From positions 127,766 to 191,765 of the forward strand of contig MNCI01018932.1 in the NCBI GenBank assembly GCA_015680685.1: a stretch of 64,000 bases of DNA. The letters are read 5' to 3'. Below are positions 9,258-21,230 of the stretch, one piece after another. The notes under the pieces are model-generated. The model searched no databases and was not told the DNA's origin. It saw only the letters and a program-made list of their open reading frames with translations. The position numbers were made by a program, and so were the translations under genes. How positions within the stretch are numbered: the stretch's first letter is position 1; each line of letters begins with the position of its first letter. The stretch comes from Gnetum montanum. Taxonomy: Eukaryota; Streptophyta; Gnetopsida; Gnetales; Gnetaceae.

Positions 9258-10855
9258 TGAAACACTACAAAAAAAATTTTGGCTAACACTTGTAGACAGA
9301 AATTAAGCTAAGCCATGTTGGTCCTCAGCATGACCAAGCTTGAAAGCCTCAAAAATAGCATCAAACGAAGTCAAAGCAAGCAAGTAAAAGTTCCCTGGGA
9401 CCCACAGAAGACTATGATGACATCCGGCATCAAACTTGGCAAATCTTGAGCTCAAAATACTTGGTTTTCACTAAGTATGCATCCTGTACGCTGGCCTACA
9501 CATGCCCAGCGTAAGGCCCAGCGTACAGCAACTTTCAGGGCTTAAAAACTCATCAAAACATGCCAGAATCGAGCGTCCAGATCCCCCAGAACCTTCCCCA
9601 AGGTTCCCAGTAGGTCTTAGGCACTTGAAAATCAAATTTTGGGCTCCAAATGATGGTCTTCCATTCTTGTACGCCCAGCGTATACGCCGGGGTGCAGCGA
9701 GCGTAGACAGACTTTCGGGCCCGAGAAATGAGTCAAAACATGCCAAAATCGAGCGTCCAGACCTCCCAGAACCTTCCCCAAGGTTTCCAGTAGGTATCAG
9801 GCACTTGAAAATCAAATTTTGGGCTCCAAATGATGGTCTTCCATTCTTGTACGCCGAGGTGCAGCCAGCGTAGACAGACTTTCGGGCCCCAGTAATGAGT
9901 CAAAACGTGCTAGAATCGAGCGTCCAGACCCCCCAGAACCTTCCCCAGGGTTCCCAGTAGCTCTCAGGCACCCAAAAATCAATTTTTAACCTTTAAATGA
10001 AGCATTTTCTTGTGTATACGCTGGGTACATTTTTGGCTTACGCTGGCATCCTGTACACTTACGCTGGCATCCTGTACGCTCAGCATCCACAGCGTATACG
10101 CCCAACGTATACGCTCAGCACATCAGGCGTATACACCCTGCACTCCCAGCGTATACGCCCAGAGCATTTACGCCCACCAGATACAGCGTATACACCCAGC
10201 GTATACGCCCAGCGGATGTAACATACTGTACACCTGTAAATTTCATTCTTTTGCACCCGGTCAACGCACCACGTGTCACCCAACTCGAACCTAATGTCAA
10301 AAACCTGTATAAAAGCCCAAAGTTTTGACAACACTAGGGAGGGGGGGATCGGCAATTTAAAAGAAATCAGGAGAAAGGAAAAGGAGACAAACCGGACACA
10401 CTGGGCATACATCCTGCACGCTGTGCCTGCAGAAATTCCCAGCAGTTGCCATCACAATCCTCACCCATCGGGGCTAAATAGCTGCCTTGTGATCAATCCA
10501 CAACTGCGTTTGGACCGGTGCACTCTGTAATCAATTTTCGATACAAAACAGTTTACATTTTGCATAGATTTATTGCAGTTTTCTTTGTTTTTCAGTTTAC
10601 GTTTATACGCTCATTTACGTTATCGTGCTTGTTTACGGTTTACATTTAATGTGCATTGTTTACGTATAACCCAACGTGTTGTAGCGGCAAACGTTGGGAA
10701 AGTCCTTGTTTGATCCGCGTGTGGACCATCCAAGGCACTCTGCCCTCGTCCGTTCCAGCTTGCCCTCAAGCGGAGGCAGGGTCGACTGTGCTTGTCTATG
10801 GATCTTTCGGTGCTCGTAACGTTCCAGCCTTGTACCGACGATTTTGGATAGCACA
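9258..10855 (+). repeat. Element A 3' LTR
   Basis: Matches 2257-3750 along 9258-10736 and then carries 119 extra bases ending GCACA, followed by the CTTAC duplication at 10856-10860. It keeps TATAAAAG (10308-10315), G-box (10270-10275) and the palindrome array (9996-10211), and has the same 180-bp repeat (9531-9985). Confidence 0.85.
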
Positions 10856-10860
10856 CTTAC

Positions 10861-11540
10861 TCTTGAGTAGGTAGTGCATTAGCTTCTACTTATGTAGATT
10901 GTCTTGTTGCAAGTGTGGGTTGATGGATGCTATAAAAATGAGCCTCTTACTCTACAGGTGGAGTTTGTTATCATACTTATCCCCTTCCTCTAGGTCTTTT
11001 TTCCCTTGGTTATGATGGTCCTTCTACTATGGGTCTTTTAGGAGGCATATGCAATTATAAAGAATTTTTTAAAGATTACCTAAAGATTTGATAGAAATCT
11101 CTAACTATTCATAAACCTTTCTTGAGTTCTTGGGTTTGATAAAAATCAATTCTTATTATCACATTTTAGTTCTTAGTGATACTGTAGAGTTAGGAAAAAA
11201 TTGTAAAAACCCTTAATTGTAGAATTTCCTAATGTTTACAAATAATTTTAGGCTTTGCGACCTATCATAATTGCTAATTTCTTATTAAAATGTGTTTGAA
11301 TGATTGTTATGTTTATTAGCCTTTGTTGGTTTAAAATCTAATTATTTCTTATTATTCTTACCCTTTCTTTGTTCTTCCAGGTGTTAGAAAAATTCAATGT
11401 AATTCGCATAACTATGCACAATACTTTTCCCCACAACTTTGTTGGTCACTTCAAGAGTAAGAAGAAATGAAAACAGCTCAAATCAAAGTTACAGTGAGGA
11501 AGATATAGATCTTAGAAGTTCAAAGGTTAGAGAACCAACA
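10861..11540. other. AT-rich flank of element A, no gene seen
   Basis: Should continue the relic at 1-2256 on the minus strand, since it follows the right target duplication. I cannot follow a reading frame for long here. Confidence 0.3.
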
Positions 11541-11710
11541 TGAACTTCCTAGTAATTAAATGAGAGAATGAAAAAATTTTCTAACTCTTCACACATATAT
11601 ATAGTTTTTATAAGCATGACTTCATAGATACAACATTGTAGGGGCTCATACATCGCATCTATGATATCATCTTGAAAAATTTCAATATTTCGTGTGAATT
11701 CTAATGAAAA
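11541..11710 (-). repeat. Probable U3 remnant of element D 3' LTR
   Basis: TTTTTATAAGCATGACTTCA followed by CATCGCATCTATGATATCAT parallels TATTTATAGGCATGACTATG and TTGCATCTATGATGACAT in the other LTR of D (17837-17880). The rest of this LTR is not recognisable. Confidence 0.45.
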
Positions 11711-13835
11711 AAATTGAATAAATTGGATAGTTTGGAAGGTATATAGATGTTCCAAAGGGTTCTTAAACATATGTAATGCTTATAATGTAAGCATTTGTCA
11801 TTAAATGTGTGTGAAAGAAGGAGTTTGTGCAAGGTAAGTTGATTAAGTTTGTAGGAGATGGCTGGTCAAAATTGCCAACTATATGATTGAGGATGAGTAT
11901 ATAGGAAAAATAACAATGATCATATGAGTGTTCTAGAGGTGTAAGATGTGGAATTGGTTATCAAGTATGAAGCACAAGAGTTATACAAATGGATCCTCCC
12001 CAAAACAGGCTCCAACCTTCAATACCCTTGCATAACCACATCCATAAGTGTTCATAGGCACTCTAAGGAGTTGAATGTAAAATATACTTGTAATCCAAAA
12101 TGCACATGTTAGTATTTCCTAAATAAGAAAATAATATTATATTATACAAAACCATTAACTTGTGATTGTATATAGTAGTAAGGTGGAATGAGAGTAGCAA
12201 CGATGGCAAAAAATGTGATGTGAGGTGTCTTACCATAGGCATAATGAATTCTATGTGTAATGCATGGTTAAAGTAATTATTAGCCCTTTTGGCCAAGGTT
12301 CAAACCAAGGCCATACCACTTACTAGTGACATCACATTGTATCATCTCAAACCTAACAACCACAAGACTACCACAATTGCAAGAAAAATTAACACTTGAT
12401 AATGTAATACAAAAAAGTAGTTTATTAACAACATAGTTCATTTTAAAGGAGACTTGACCATTGAAAAGAGGAGTGGCTTCAAGCATGGGTAACATGTCTT
12501 TCTATCCCCGTAACTAATGCAATTTTAAGAAACCTTGAAATTTTTGAGAAGTTATCTACTTTTAGGTATGGGTAACATGTCTTTCTAGTGAAACCCCCAA
12601 AAATTTTTATTATGTGTATTTATTAGGTTATTACTATGTCAACCTTACCAGAGGACTACCTTCAAGTATGGATAACATGTCTTTGCAGTGACATGGTAAG
12701 GTGGAACTTATTTTAGATATACTTCCATTTTTTTCATTAGAACTTAATAATACGAATTAACAATATGATAGAACTTATAGTAGTAGCTTTAGAGAATCCA
12801 CAAATCCCCTTGATGTTACACCATTTTCATTTCCACTTAGTTCTTTACTTTTTCATCTAGGCATAATGATCACAAGTTTATTTTCTTTTTATTGTGAAAA
12901 GAATGTCATTATGTCTATGGGAAGAACCTCTTATTATTTGTAATGAGTGGATGGAAGATGTAGTCTCATTGCATATATAATCAGTCCTTTAATGATTTAA
13001 TAAAATAGGGTGAATTTCTCATTGTTTTGGCTACATCTCATTTATTCCTTTACACATTATTAGAAAAATTGATAAAAATACGTACATGAAAAATAGTAAA
13101 AATCATAGAAAAATGGTAAAATAGGAAAGTAGAAAAATAGTAAGAATAGAAAAATGTATAAAGAATTTGAAAGATATTAAAGAATGAAAAATGATTAAGA
13201 AATGTAAAAATGTATAAAATAATGAGAAAGATATCAAAGAATGTAAAAATTGGCAAGAAATGTGAAAAGCATAAAAAAAATTGTAAAACAAAAGGGTTGA
13301 AATGCACGTATTAATTCTTGATTCAAGATAAGGTACCTCCTTCATGATTGAACTCATGGATGAGTGTTAGGAAAATGGATTTTAGATCCACAAGATCATA
13401 CACTTTAGGTTTCTTGTTTATCATCCTTAGTGATTTATATTTTTGTTTATTATTCCATGTGGCATTGATGATAATTAAATTTGATCTTTTGGAGATACAT
13501 CTTCTATTGGACTAGGTGGAATTTTCATTTTAGAAGATCCAACTATGTTTTCTTGTTTATTCTTAATTTTATGTTTTAAGTCTCCATATTCACTACTTGC
13601 TATTAGTGTATGATCATGATTTAAGATATCCTTTTGTATGTTCTTGAGTTGGATCATTTTCTTGGGGTAGGAGTTAATAAGTGAATTGGATGTTTCCATG
13701 CATATTTTAGGCAGTTTTATGTTTTTTTTTCTTAACGACAGGGCATTTTTTTGGTTTAGTGGCCATTATTTATTTTTGCATACACACTTGTTTTTCACAT
13801 TTATTATGGGTTAGTGTAAGGATCGTGTTGACATT
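11711..13835 (-). other. Element D non-coding tail, including A-rich tract 13060-13300
   Basis: Takes the place of pol. The A-rich quasi-repeat (GAAAAATGTATAAAG-like words) at 13060-13300 lies at the same relative place, just downstream of the protease, as the AAAACAAAAA tract of C at 32280-32510. Confidence 0.5.
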
Positions 13836-14240
13836 CTAAACTTTTGGTCCACAACGGCATTCTTCTTTATCATAAGTAATGCATAGAATTCTTTGTATTT
13901 GTATGGCTCCTTGCACATCTTCCTTGGAAATTTCCAAGAACAAGTCTCTCATTCCTAGCTTAGCATCAATTACACTAAGCAATGCTCTTCCCATAATGAT
14001 AGAAAAGTCTCTATTATCATTCTTCACATTGATCATAAGAAAGTTTGCTAGATAAGACCACCCATTGATAGTGGTCACCACATCTTCTATTTGTTTCAAA
14101 GGAATGGTAACTGATTGATTTGCAAGTTTTATTCTTATGTTGCACTTCTTTAATGGTGGTAGGTTCCATGCTTTGTATATTTCTTAAGATATCAAGTTAA
14201 CTCTAGAACATAACTTTAGTAGAGCTTTACATGTTAATTT
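13836..14240 (-). pseudogene. Element D aspartic protease relic
   Basis: Aligns with the proteases of B and C. The active-site segment reads LLKLCSRVNLIS where B has LLDSGSRVNLIS, so the catalytic Asp-Ser-Gly is destroyed. Next come LPPLKKCNIRIKLANQSVTIPL and the C-terminal VVTTINGWSYLANFL. The flap-to-end part SIIMGRALLSVIDAKLGMRD matches the PIIMGRSCLSTVDA of C. The open part is 14099-13836. Confidence 0.75.
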
Positions 14241-16937
14241 TTAGCAATTTGCAAATAAATTAGAGAATTTCTAGGAGATATTCTTTTCTTAGAAAGTGCT
14301 CCTACCTTTATCCAATGTGTTATTGTCTATTTAAGCATGACAATTTTTAGAGTCTTCTCTATGTATGTTGGAAGCATAGTGTTTTCCTAAGGATTGTGTA
14401 TGGATGGGAAAGAGTTAGATAAAGTCATCATCCTTTGAAAGTTTTCTAGGATTTCCCTAAAGAAAGGATGTTTCATAGATCTTGAATTACTATTATCACA
14501 TCCTCTTATGTGGTGAATTCCTTGGTAGTGCTCTTTTGTTATGATTGTGTTGGTAGTTCTTCTTGCTTGATTGGTGGTGGTATAAATGGTAAAGTGTTGA
14601 GAGCTTGGATTGAAGAATTAACTATTATTTGGGATATGTAAGAATTCAGATCCATGCTTAAGGTAGTGGATCTAAGGTATTCTAGTGGATAGTAAGGTGA
14701 GGAAGCAAGGATAGAAGTATTCCTAGAAAGATAAAACATCAGATGTAGTATCCATAGGGGTTAGGTTACCTGTATAGATACTATTGCCTTGGTGGTGATG
14801 TTCCCCATGCTTGTGGTTGTTACCAGTATTAGTGGTATTGCTCTTGTAGTTGAGGATAAGCCTTGCTTGAAAGTATGATTATTGGTAGGGTTGTCAAAAA
14901 TTGCCTTGTGGAGAAGGCAACTATTTGGGCATTTGTTTCTTGACAAAATTTGGATTGAGTAGGTATGCCCTAGACTTTTGTGAGTGGGCCATAATAGGGA
15001 AACATCCTTTAGGATGTTCATGTTGACACACTTTACATCCTTCATCATCTTCTAAGATGGAGTTTGTTATTTTCTCTACTACAACAACTTTTCCTTTGTG
15101 CTTGTAGTTTTCACGTCCATTGTCTCTTCTCTTCTTCTTGTGTTTACTTCTATTTAAGGATTGTTTAATATTTTCCTTTACTATCTTTAGTCTTACAGTG
15201 AACTTCTCATCTATTAAATCCTACATTTTCTTTGTCTTTGTTGCAATGTCATAAATTCATTTTTGAATTATTAGAGTCTCTTGTTGGATCATATCTTTCA
15301 GAGTTTCTTCTACTTATGATTCACATATTCTTACATCTCTTTTTCTTATTACTAGATCTTTATTATATTCTTCATCTAATTCTATTTTCCTTAATTCTTC
15401 TTCTTTTCTCACCACTTGGTTAATGAGTCTTTAGATTTGATGAGCTTTCATTTCAAATAGTCTACCTTGGACATATATCCCAAGGATCTCTCTTGTTTTG
15501 TTCCTTAGTCCATCGATGATGGGTTGAAGTTGTTTCCTTTGAAGAAATCCATGGCCTAGGAACCTATGTAATAAAGAATAGTACCTACCTATTGCAACAT
15601 CAAGGGATTCATGTATTCATTGTTTTCATCCTTGGATCTATTTTCTCAAATTGGACACTCTAGAATAGGTTTGGTACTTGTCGTTAAAGAGTTCTAGCAT
15701 GATACCCCATCTTCAAATTGATTCTAGTTCTAAGGATCTATACTAGATCTCTACTTCCTATATGAGTGTTCTAGAAAATAACTTCACTTTTTGCTAATCA
15801 TTTTTGATGTTTTGTAGGACACATGCATCATGGAAGGCTTAGAGATGGTGTTATGAGTTTGCATTGTATCCACCTTCAAATTTTGGATTGTTATTTATGT
15901 ATAGTCACTTGATGCAACTATCCCTTACATGCTTGGTAGGAATGTACAAAACTTCTGTAATATTAATCATATTTTAAGTGGCCAATAGGGATTTTTCCTA
16001 GTCTTTGAGTTCACAGGCTCTATTGTAGTGATGACCCCTCTAATGCTCATGATTCTCTCTTTTTCTATTTCTAACCATTTCTCTTCTTTCATCATGGTTA
16101 TTTTCCTCTTCATTAGGATGACTTCTTCTATATGCATTTCTCTCATGGTCTCTTTTCCTTTCCCCATCACCATACCTTAGTATTTGTTCTTCCTTGTTAG
16201 AATCTATAGATGAATTAAAGGAAAAAGATGAATGAGTTGGATAGTGGTATTGGCTAGTTCTCCTTTTGTAAATCCTTGAGTCTTCTCCTTTGGATTTAGT
16301 GAAGGTCTTAGGCCTTAAGTTCCTCCTAAGTCTAGAGACTTCTTTTTTCAAAGGATTTTTGCAAGAGTTAAATGTAATTTTATCTTAATGAGATCTTCAA
16401 TGTGGATGACTAGTGTTTGAGAATGAGACCCATGAGTATGTTAGAATTTATCAATTTGGAATACATCTTTCTTTTCTTCTAGGAAGTTGGTTGAATTTAT
16501 TAGTTTGGAAAACTACATTTCTTTTCTTCTAGAAAAACTATCTCATGTACCTTCTTCTCTTTTTCTTGTTCCTACCTTATCTCCATGATGGCATACCTTC
16601 TTACTTGAACCTCTGTTGGTTGGTATTTTCTAGTCATGTGTTTAGTGATATGGTACCCTTCTTGTACATGGTTAAGGTTTGACTTCATAAGGGCTACTTG
16701 AAGCATTGACGGTGTTGAACATTTCAGTTTCTAGATAATATTATCATATAAATCTCTCCATCTAAGTTATTCATGTTGGTGAAAAATAAATGTGAAGTAA
16801 AGATAATAAGGATAAGAGTAAGAATAGGAAATCTTGGTTTGCATTGGTATGCATCATTCTTCTTTATTACAATTCATTTTAGGACTTTCATTAAATTCAG
16901 TAGTAGGTAGAGATTTTTCCTTAGTTGTAGAAGCCAT
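14241..16937 (-). pseudogene. Element D gag relic
   Basis: Starts at ATG 16937 (MASTTKEKSL), matching the MASSHKINS start of B. It keeps FTFIFHQHE*LRWRDL, an Arg-rich middle (16351-15967) and the capsid. A knuckle-like CKVCQHEHPKGCF (CX2CX3HX3C) lies near 15040-15005. Several in-frame stops and shifts make it non-functional. Gag would form the particle and bind RNA through the knuckle. Confidence 0.7.
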
Positions 16938-17055
16938 GTTAAATGTTTGATTCTTAAGTATGAACTTTTGAAAAAATTATTCTAAGTATGAAAAATATAC
17001 TTTTAGATGCTTGATATAATAAAATTTGTAAAATTAACTAACTAGAAAACATTGA

Positions 17056-17077
17056 GACATCCCTGATAATGATGCCA
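17056..17077 (-). promoter_or_regulatory. Element D primer-binding site (decayed)
   Basis: Minus strand TGGCATCATTATCAGGGATG, one base after the LTR end. It aligns with TGGCGCTGTTGTCGGGGACT of B, the tRNA-Asp-like primer site, with mostly C-to-T type changes. Confidence 0.65.
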
Positions 17078-17078
17078 A

Positions 17079-17944
17079 TGATGAGCAATTGGGTATTTCA
17101 ACACAACCATGCAAGTCACAAGTATTTACATGTGACTAGATCATAATTCATAGATGGACAATGTAAGTATACTAGTAGTTGATGTTTAGTTTATGATCAT
17201 TATCTCCTCATTTAGAGTTAGTGAGGTTCAAGTCATATGACTTAACTCTTAGTGAGGTATATGATATATTAATGTTGTTTGGCTTTAATTGTGCTAAGTG
17301 TCAACATGATCAAAGTGATTGTAAATTCTATATCTAAGGGAAATGAAAATATAAATCTATTCTATTCTATTGGCGATAAGAAACCATTCTTGATTTTCTA
17401 TACACATCCTGCGCTGATGTAATCATTATTGGGATTAACAAATGATTTCACTATGGTGCAAATTAATCGAAATCACTACTAGGTTATCAAATAGTTACAC
17501 TTTCTACTTGAAGCTAGTTGCATTTATACCGCCTTACTAAAAGATATTGGAATGTAAAAGAACATATAAAATGTAAATGACTTAATGAAAGTAAACAGGA
17601 TGAAAAGTAAACGTAAACTAAGTGAAATGCTTCAATGATGAAAAACAATCTCAATCTTTATTTCTGTTCATGAATTGTATCTAGGAAAAATTCACTCAAA
17701 TAAAGATTTTGTACAATTTTTTTTCATCACATTGCAGGCATTCACTTTAACTCTAACTCTAAAGTCATGAGAATAAATTGTAAAAATTTTACTAAGTGTT
17801 GGCCAAAGTTGTTATTTTGATGCAACAGTGGCTTGGTATTTATAGGCATGACTATGGCCCACTACATTGCATCTATGATGACATATGTAGATCTACGATA
17901 TTGTAACTATGATATCGTAGGTTGCATGTACACATGTTTTATCA
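17079..17944 (-). repeat. Element D 5' LTR
   Basis: Ends TGATAAAAC...GCTCATCA on the minus strand, as in B and C. It contains the TATA box TATAAATA (17844-17837) and, upstream of it, ATAT-centred palindromic words such as TACGATATTGTA and ATGATATCGT (17893-17921), decayed relatives of GCGATATCGC in B. Confidence 0.7.
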
Positions 17945-18374
17945 CCATAGAATATGGATTTTCTAAAAATAAAGAATATATCATATGGGTATGAAAATAA
18001 TGCATAAATATAGATATTTAGTAGTATCAAATATGATCAACCATAGATATTCATTAGTATCAAATATGATCTAATTAGTAGTACTTAATAGTATCATGAT
18101 CCAAATACATATTGCATGATAAAACATAGACTAATACATGTCCAAAAAATACTATAATATGACAAATAGGTGAATAGACCAAGTTTGGAAAATAAACATA
18201 CATAATAATTCAAAATTCAGTAGAAACACAGAGAGACAACCTTCATCTAGCCTTGATAAATTAAAAATAAAAAAAGAGATCAATATAAAACGAGTCAGAA
18301 ACCTTGGCATGTCCTTTGGTTGATTCAAGGGTAATTCTCATGGTGGTTAGGTAAAGTTATGTTGACTTGTAACA
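17945..18374 (-). repeat. Element E 3' LTR, truncated
   Basis: Aligns with 39245-39645: shared words include TAGTAGTACTTAATAGTATC and ATGATCCAAATACA (near 18080 and 39345). The minus-strand start is TGTTACAAGTC at 18374. The remaining part of the LTR is missing where D begins. Confidence 0.65.
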
Positions 18375-20140
18375 CATGTTAGTAGGGCACAAAAAAACCA
18401 ATAATCATAGATCAAAAATCACATAGATCTCAATATCAAATGAAAATTTAACCAAACCAAATTGTCCACTCTAATCCATCAATTTGAAAACAAGGAGGGT
18501 AGCATGCATTGTACTTAGTTTTAAATGTATGAATTATTATTATGAATATTTTTCAAACCAAATGCCAAACTACCATATGCATTGATTTATTTATTAGTCT
18601 TAAACCAAATTATTGGTGGTATAGGCATCACCCAAGACTCATTTCTAACATTCTAGCAGCATTGAAAAAAGGACCAATGTGCCATGGATCATCCTTTTCT
18701 ATAGGATGAGACCTATAACAAGTGCTACAGTGATGCATCTTAGTGGAGGTTAAATACAAAATATCTCCAAAAAGCACATCTTCAACTAGTTACATAACTG
18801 GGTGCTACCTTTGATAAATAACAAATATTTTAGCATCAAAATAAGTATATACTAAACATTGATGGTGGAGAGACACAACCAATAAGTCAATGAGTTGAAA
18901 AAATCCAAAGCTTTAACATGAATCAAAAATTGACTTCAAGATCAAATCCAACAATCTAACATGATTTAGACCTACCAAACAATGTCAAATTATGTCTAAA
19001 GGCATCAAAATGTATCAAACTGAGCTCCAATGACAAGATAGAATAAAAAATAGTGAAATCATGAGATCTTAATCTCATCATGAATCATGATGGCTAACCA
19101 CAAACTAACCACAACCTAATTATGACTTGTGGCTTACTCAAAAATCACCAATAGAAACTAGGACAAATTTGGTTTGACCATGACCTAACCATGACTTGTG
19201 GTTGATCACAATTGGATCATGTCCAATGGTTAACTAGAAACCACTCAAAATGGCTCAAATGGCAGAAATAGAAAGGAAGGCTTGACCATGACTTCATAAT
19301 GACTAGGGATGGATAACAACATATCATACAAAATAATAAAATTACAGCTATTATAAGGCTTGTAATCAAACATAATAATTAATCAATTCTAGCTATGTAA
19401 AGTAAGGCCTAACCCAAATATAATTACTTACACATTTAAAGAAGATTCTAAAAAAACCCAATCACATTGATAATGCATAAACTTGAAAATTGAAAAAAAC
19501 ATGAGAAAATGCTAAGATAACTTATTCAAATCAAGTAGCAAAAATCCAAAAAATAAGCACATGATCATAGTCACTTATGAACCACATGCATGCTTTAACA
19601 AGACTTCGCAACACTATCACAAGTCTCCAATCCAACAACACTTTTGCATTTGAGAGAATGGGTGCCAAAGTGCCTAAAAGAATGGAGAGTAGAGTTTTTA
19701 ATTGAAAACTATTGAAATCTCAAACATATTAATCCTAATCCTATTTCTAATGTTAAAATTATAATTAAAGAAAACTATTACAAATCCTCTGATAATCCAT
19801 GTAGATTTCCCACAATACCATAGCCTTAATGAAAAGCCTATATTGGAAGGGAAGGGGGGAGGGGGATGTTGGAACCCAAAATAATTGAAATATAGGTACA
19901 CTCTGAGATGTATAGTCCACATAGAGCTTTATACCTCAGCATTGCCCACTAAAAGGGAACTTATAACTTAGATTTTCCAAATCAGTAGTCTTACCACTAC
20001 ACTAACACCTCAGTATTACTAGCTAAAAATATAATTAATAATGGATAAAATTAAACATACATGAACATAATAATATAATGCTGAAAATCAAAATTAACTA
20101 AATCACCATGAGACTTTCAGCATGAGAACTACCTTATGGT
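18375..20140. other. Element E 3' region, no recognised gene
   Basis: AT-rich with many stops on both strands. A GGGAAGGGGGGAGGGGGATG purine run lies at 19849-19868. It lies between the pol end and the 3' LTR of E. Confidence 0.4.
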
Positions 20141-20281
20141 ATAACTAACATTCCATTTAATCCAAGATCCTAGTAGGATGCTCCACATATGAAGCATTTA
20201 GTTTAATCAACAACATGACTATCATCGAAAACATACTTCTAAAGTATTGATATTTGTAAAACATCATGCATGCTTGAAAGC
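20141..20281 (-). pseudogene. Element E integrase C-terminal / chromodomain linker (part after B)
   Basis: Continues the frame from 27544 across the B insertion. It reads SSMHDVLQISIL then KYVFDDSHVVD, the typical HDVFHVS-LRKY-PDPSHVVD segment of plant chromovirus integrases. The chromodomain that should follow is not recognisable. Confidence 0.7.
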
Positions 20282-21217
20282 TGATGAGTGGCGAGGTACC
20301 CCTACACTCAACCATATGAAACGAGTGTAGCACGCACGATCCGGTCGAACTCTGCAGACTAAATGCCTAAACGCCCCATGAAACACTTGGGGTTAATCGT
20401 TCATTGTCTTCCCAGGCTTGCTTGTATGTGTCACGGTGTATGGTTAAGCAAGTCTGAGGTATATGATTTTTTTGGTATTTTACGGTTTATCTCCTATGCT
20501 AAACGGTGAAGGGTTGAGAAACGAAAACATACTCTAACTACAGCACTAAGTCCTAGCGTCAGCATCCATTCCCACTTGCCGTACACACCCTGAACTGTGC
20601 AACTATGGCTACCAAATGGTAATCGTTACTGGGATTACCACACATAATGCACGTGCTTGAAGCGGTCATACTGAGGCACTTAACTAACGTAAGTGTGAAA
20701 AGCAACTGATTCCTTGACTAGCCGTACACATTCGTAGATGCTCGTAATCAAGTCGTACTTGTCCCATGTTCTAGGAGGAAAGGGTGAGAGAATCTACTTG
20801 TGATGAGTAGCCGATTCCTTGGCTAGCCGTACACGTTCGTCAATGCTCATAACCAAGTCATACTCATGCCGCGTTACTAGGAAAGCAATAAATAACATTA
20901 ATTAAACCTATCCATGCACTACAACGTTTATCCACAAAGTTCGTCTTTATTGCTGTACAAAACTTGCGTTCAAGTACAAAGCTGCTTGAATAAAGAACTG
21001 TTCACTTGGGGGACTCCTATTGCGGGCACATGGAAAATATTCTATCTCTGGGGTGATCAATCCACTAGAGCTTTACGCCTATGATATGAAATGAGGGGAG
21101 TGCCACCTCTTATTTATAGATTTGACGGCGGACTGCGATATCACGTACACAATATCGTAGGGAATGACACGATATCCCGTATGCGATATCGCAGCCTGTG
21201 CAATTCGCGTCTCATCA
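20282..21217 (-). repeat. Element B 3' LTR
   Basis: Clearly homologous to 26552-27543. It keeps the TATA box (TATTTATA on +, 21111-21118) and a shorter palindrome array (21130-21195) with one perfect GCGATATCGC. Confidence 0.9.
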
Positions 21218-21230
21218 TACCCCCATGACT
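21218..21230 (-). promoter_or_regulatory. Element B polypurine tract
   Basis: Minus strand GTCATGGGGGTA directly upstream of the 3' LTR TGATGAG. The same motif recurs internally at 21826-21810. Confidence 0.65.

Larger units (their letters stand above)
2257..10855 (+). mobile_element. Element A: gag-protease Ty3/gypsy-type LTR retrotransposon without pol
   Basis: About 8.6 kb, starting TGAAACAC and ending GCACA, flanked by CTTAC on both sides. Order: 5' LTR, repeat-rich leader, gag, protease, about 1.6 kb of non-coding DNA, polypurine tract, 3' LTR. The gag has a Retrotrans_gag capsid domain and a knuckle-like HYHxxxGHxTxxC motif as in Tat/Ogre/Athila relatives. The protease ends in ILGRPWL. 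No RT, RNase H or integrase is present between 7663 and 9244, so the element is non-autonomous, either by deletion or as a gag-carrying (TR-GAG-like) lineage. Gag carries frameshifts and stops, so this copy is dead. No convincing primer-binding site follows the left LTR. Confidence 0.85.
11541..17944 (-). mobile_element. Element D: old gag-protease LTR retrotransposon, same family as B and C
   Basis: Minus-strand order: 5' LTR 17079-17944, primer site 17056-17077, gag from ATG 16937 downward, protease 14240-13836, non-coding tail, and remnant U3 of the 3' LTR near 11541-11710. Gag and protease align segment by segment with B and C (for example LRWRDL near 16760, HPKGC near 15015, SRVNLIS near 14200). 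The sequence CCTCCCCAAAACAGGCTC at 11997 matches 22006 in B and 31247 in C. The left boundary is uncertain because the 3' LTR is truncated or too diverged. No RT or integrase is visible. Confidence 0.7.
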
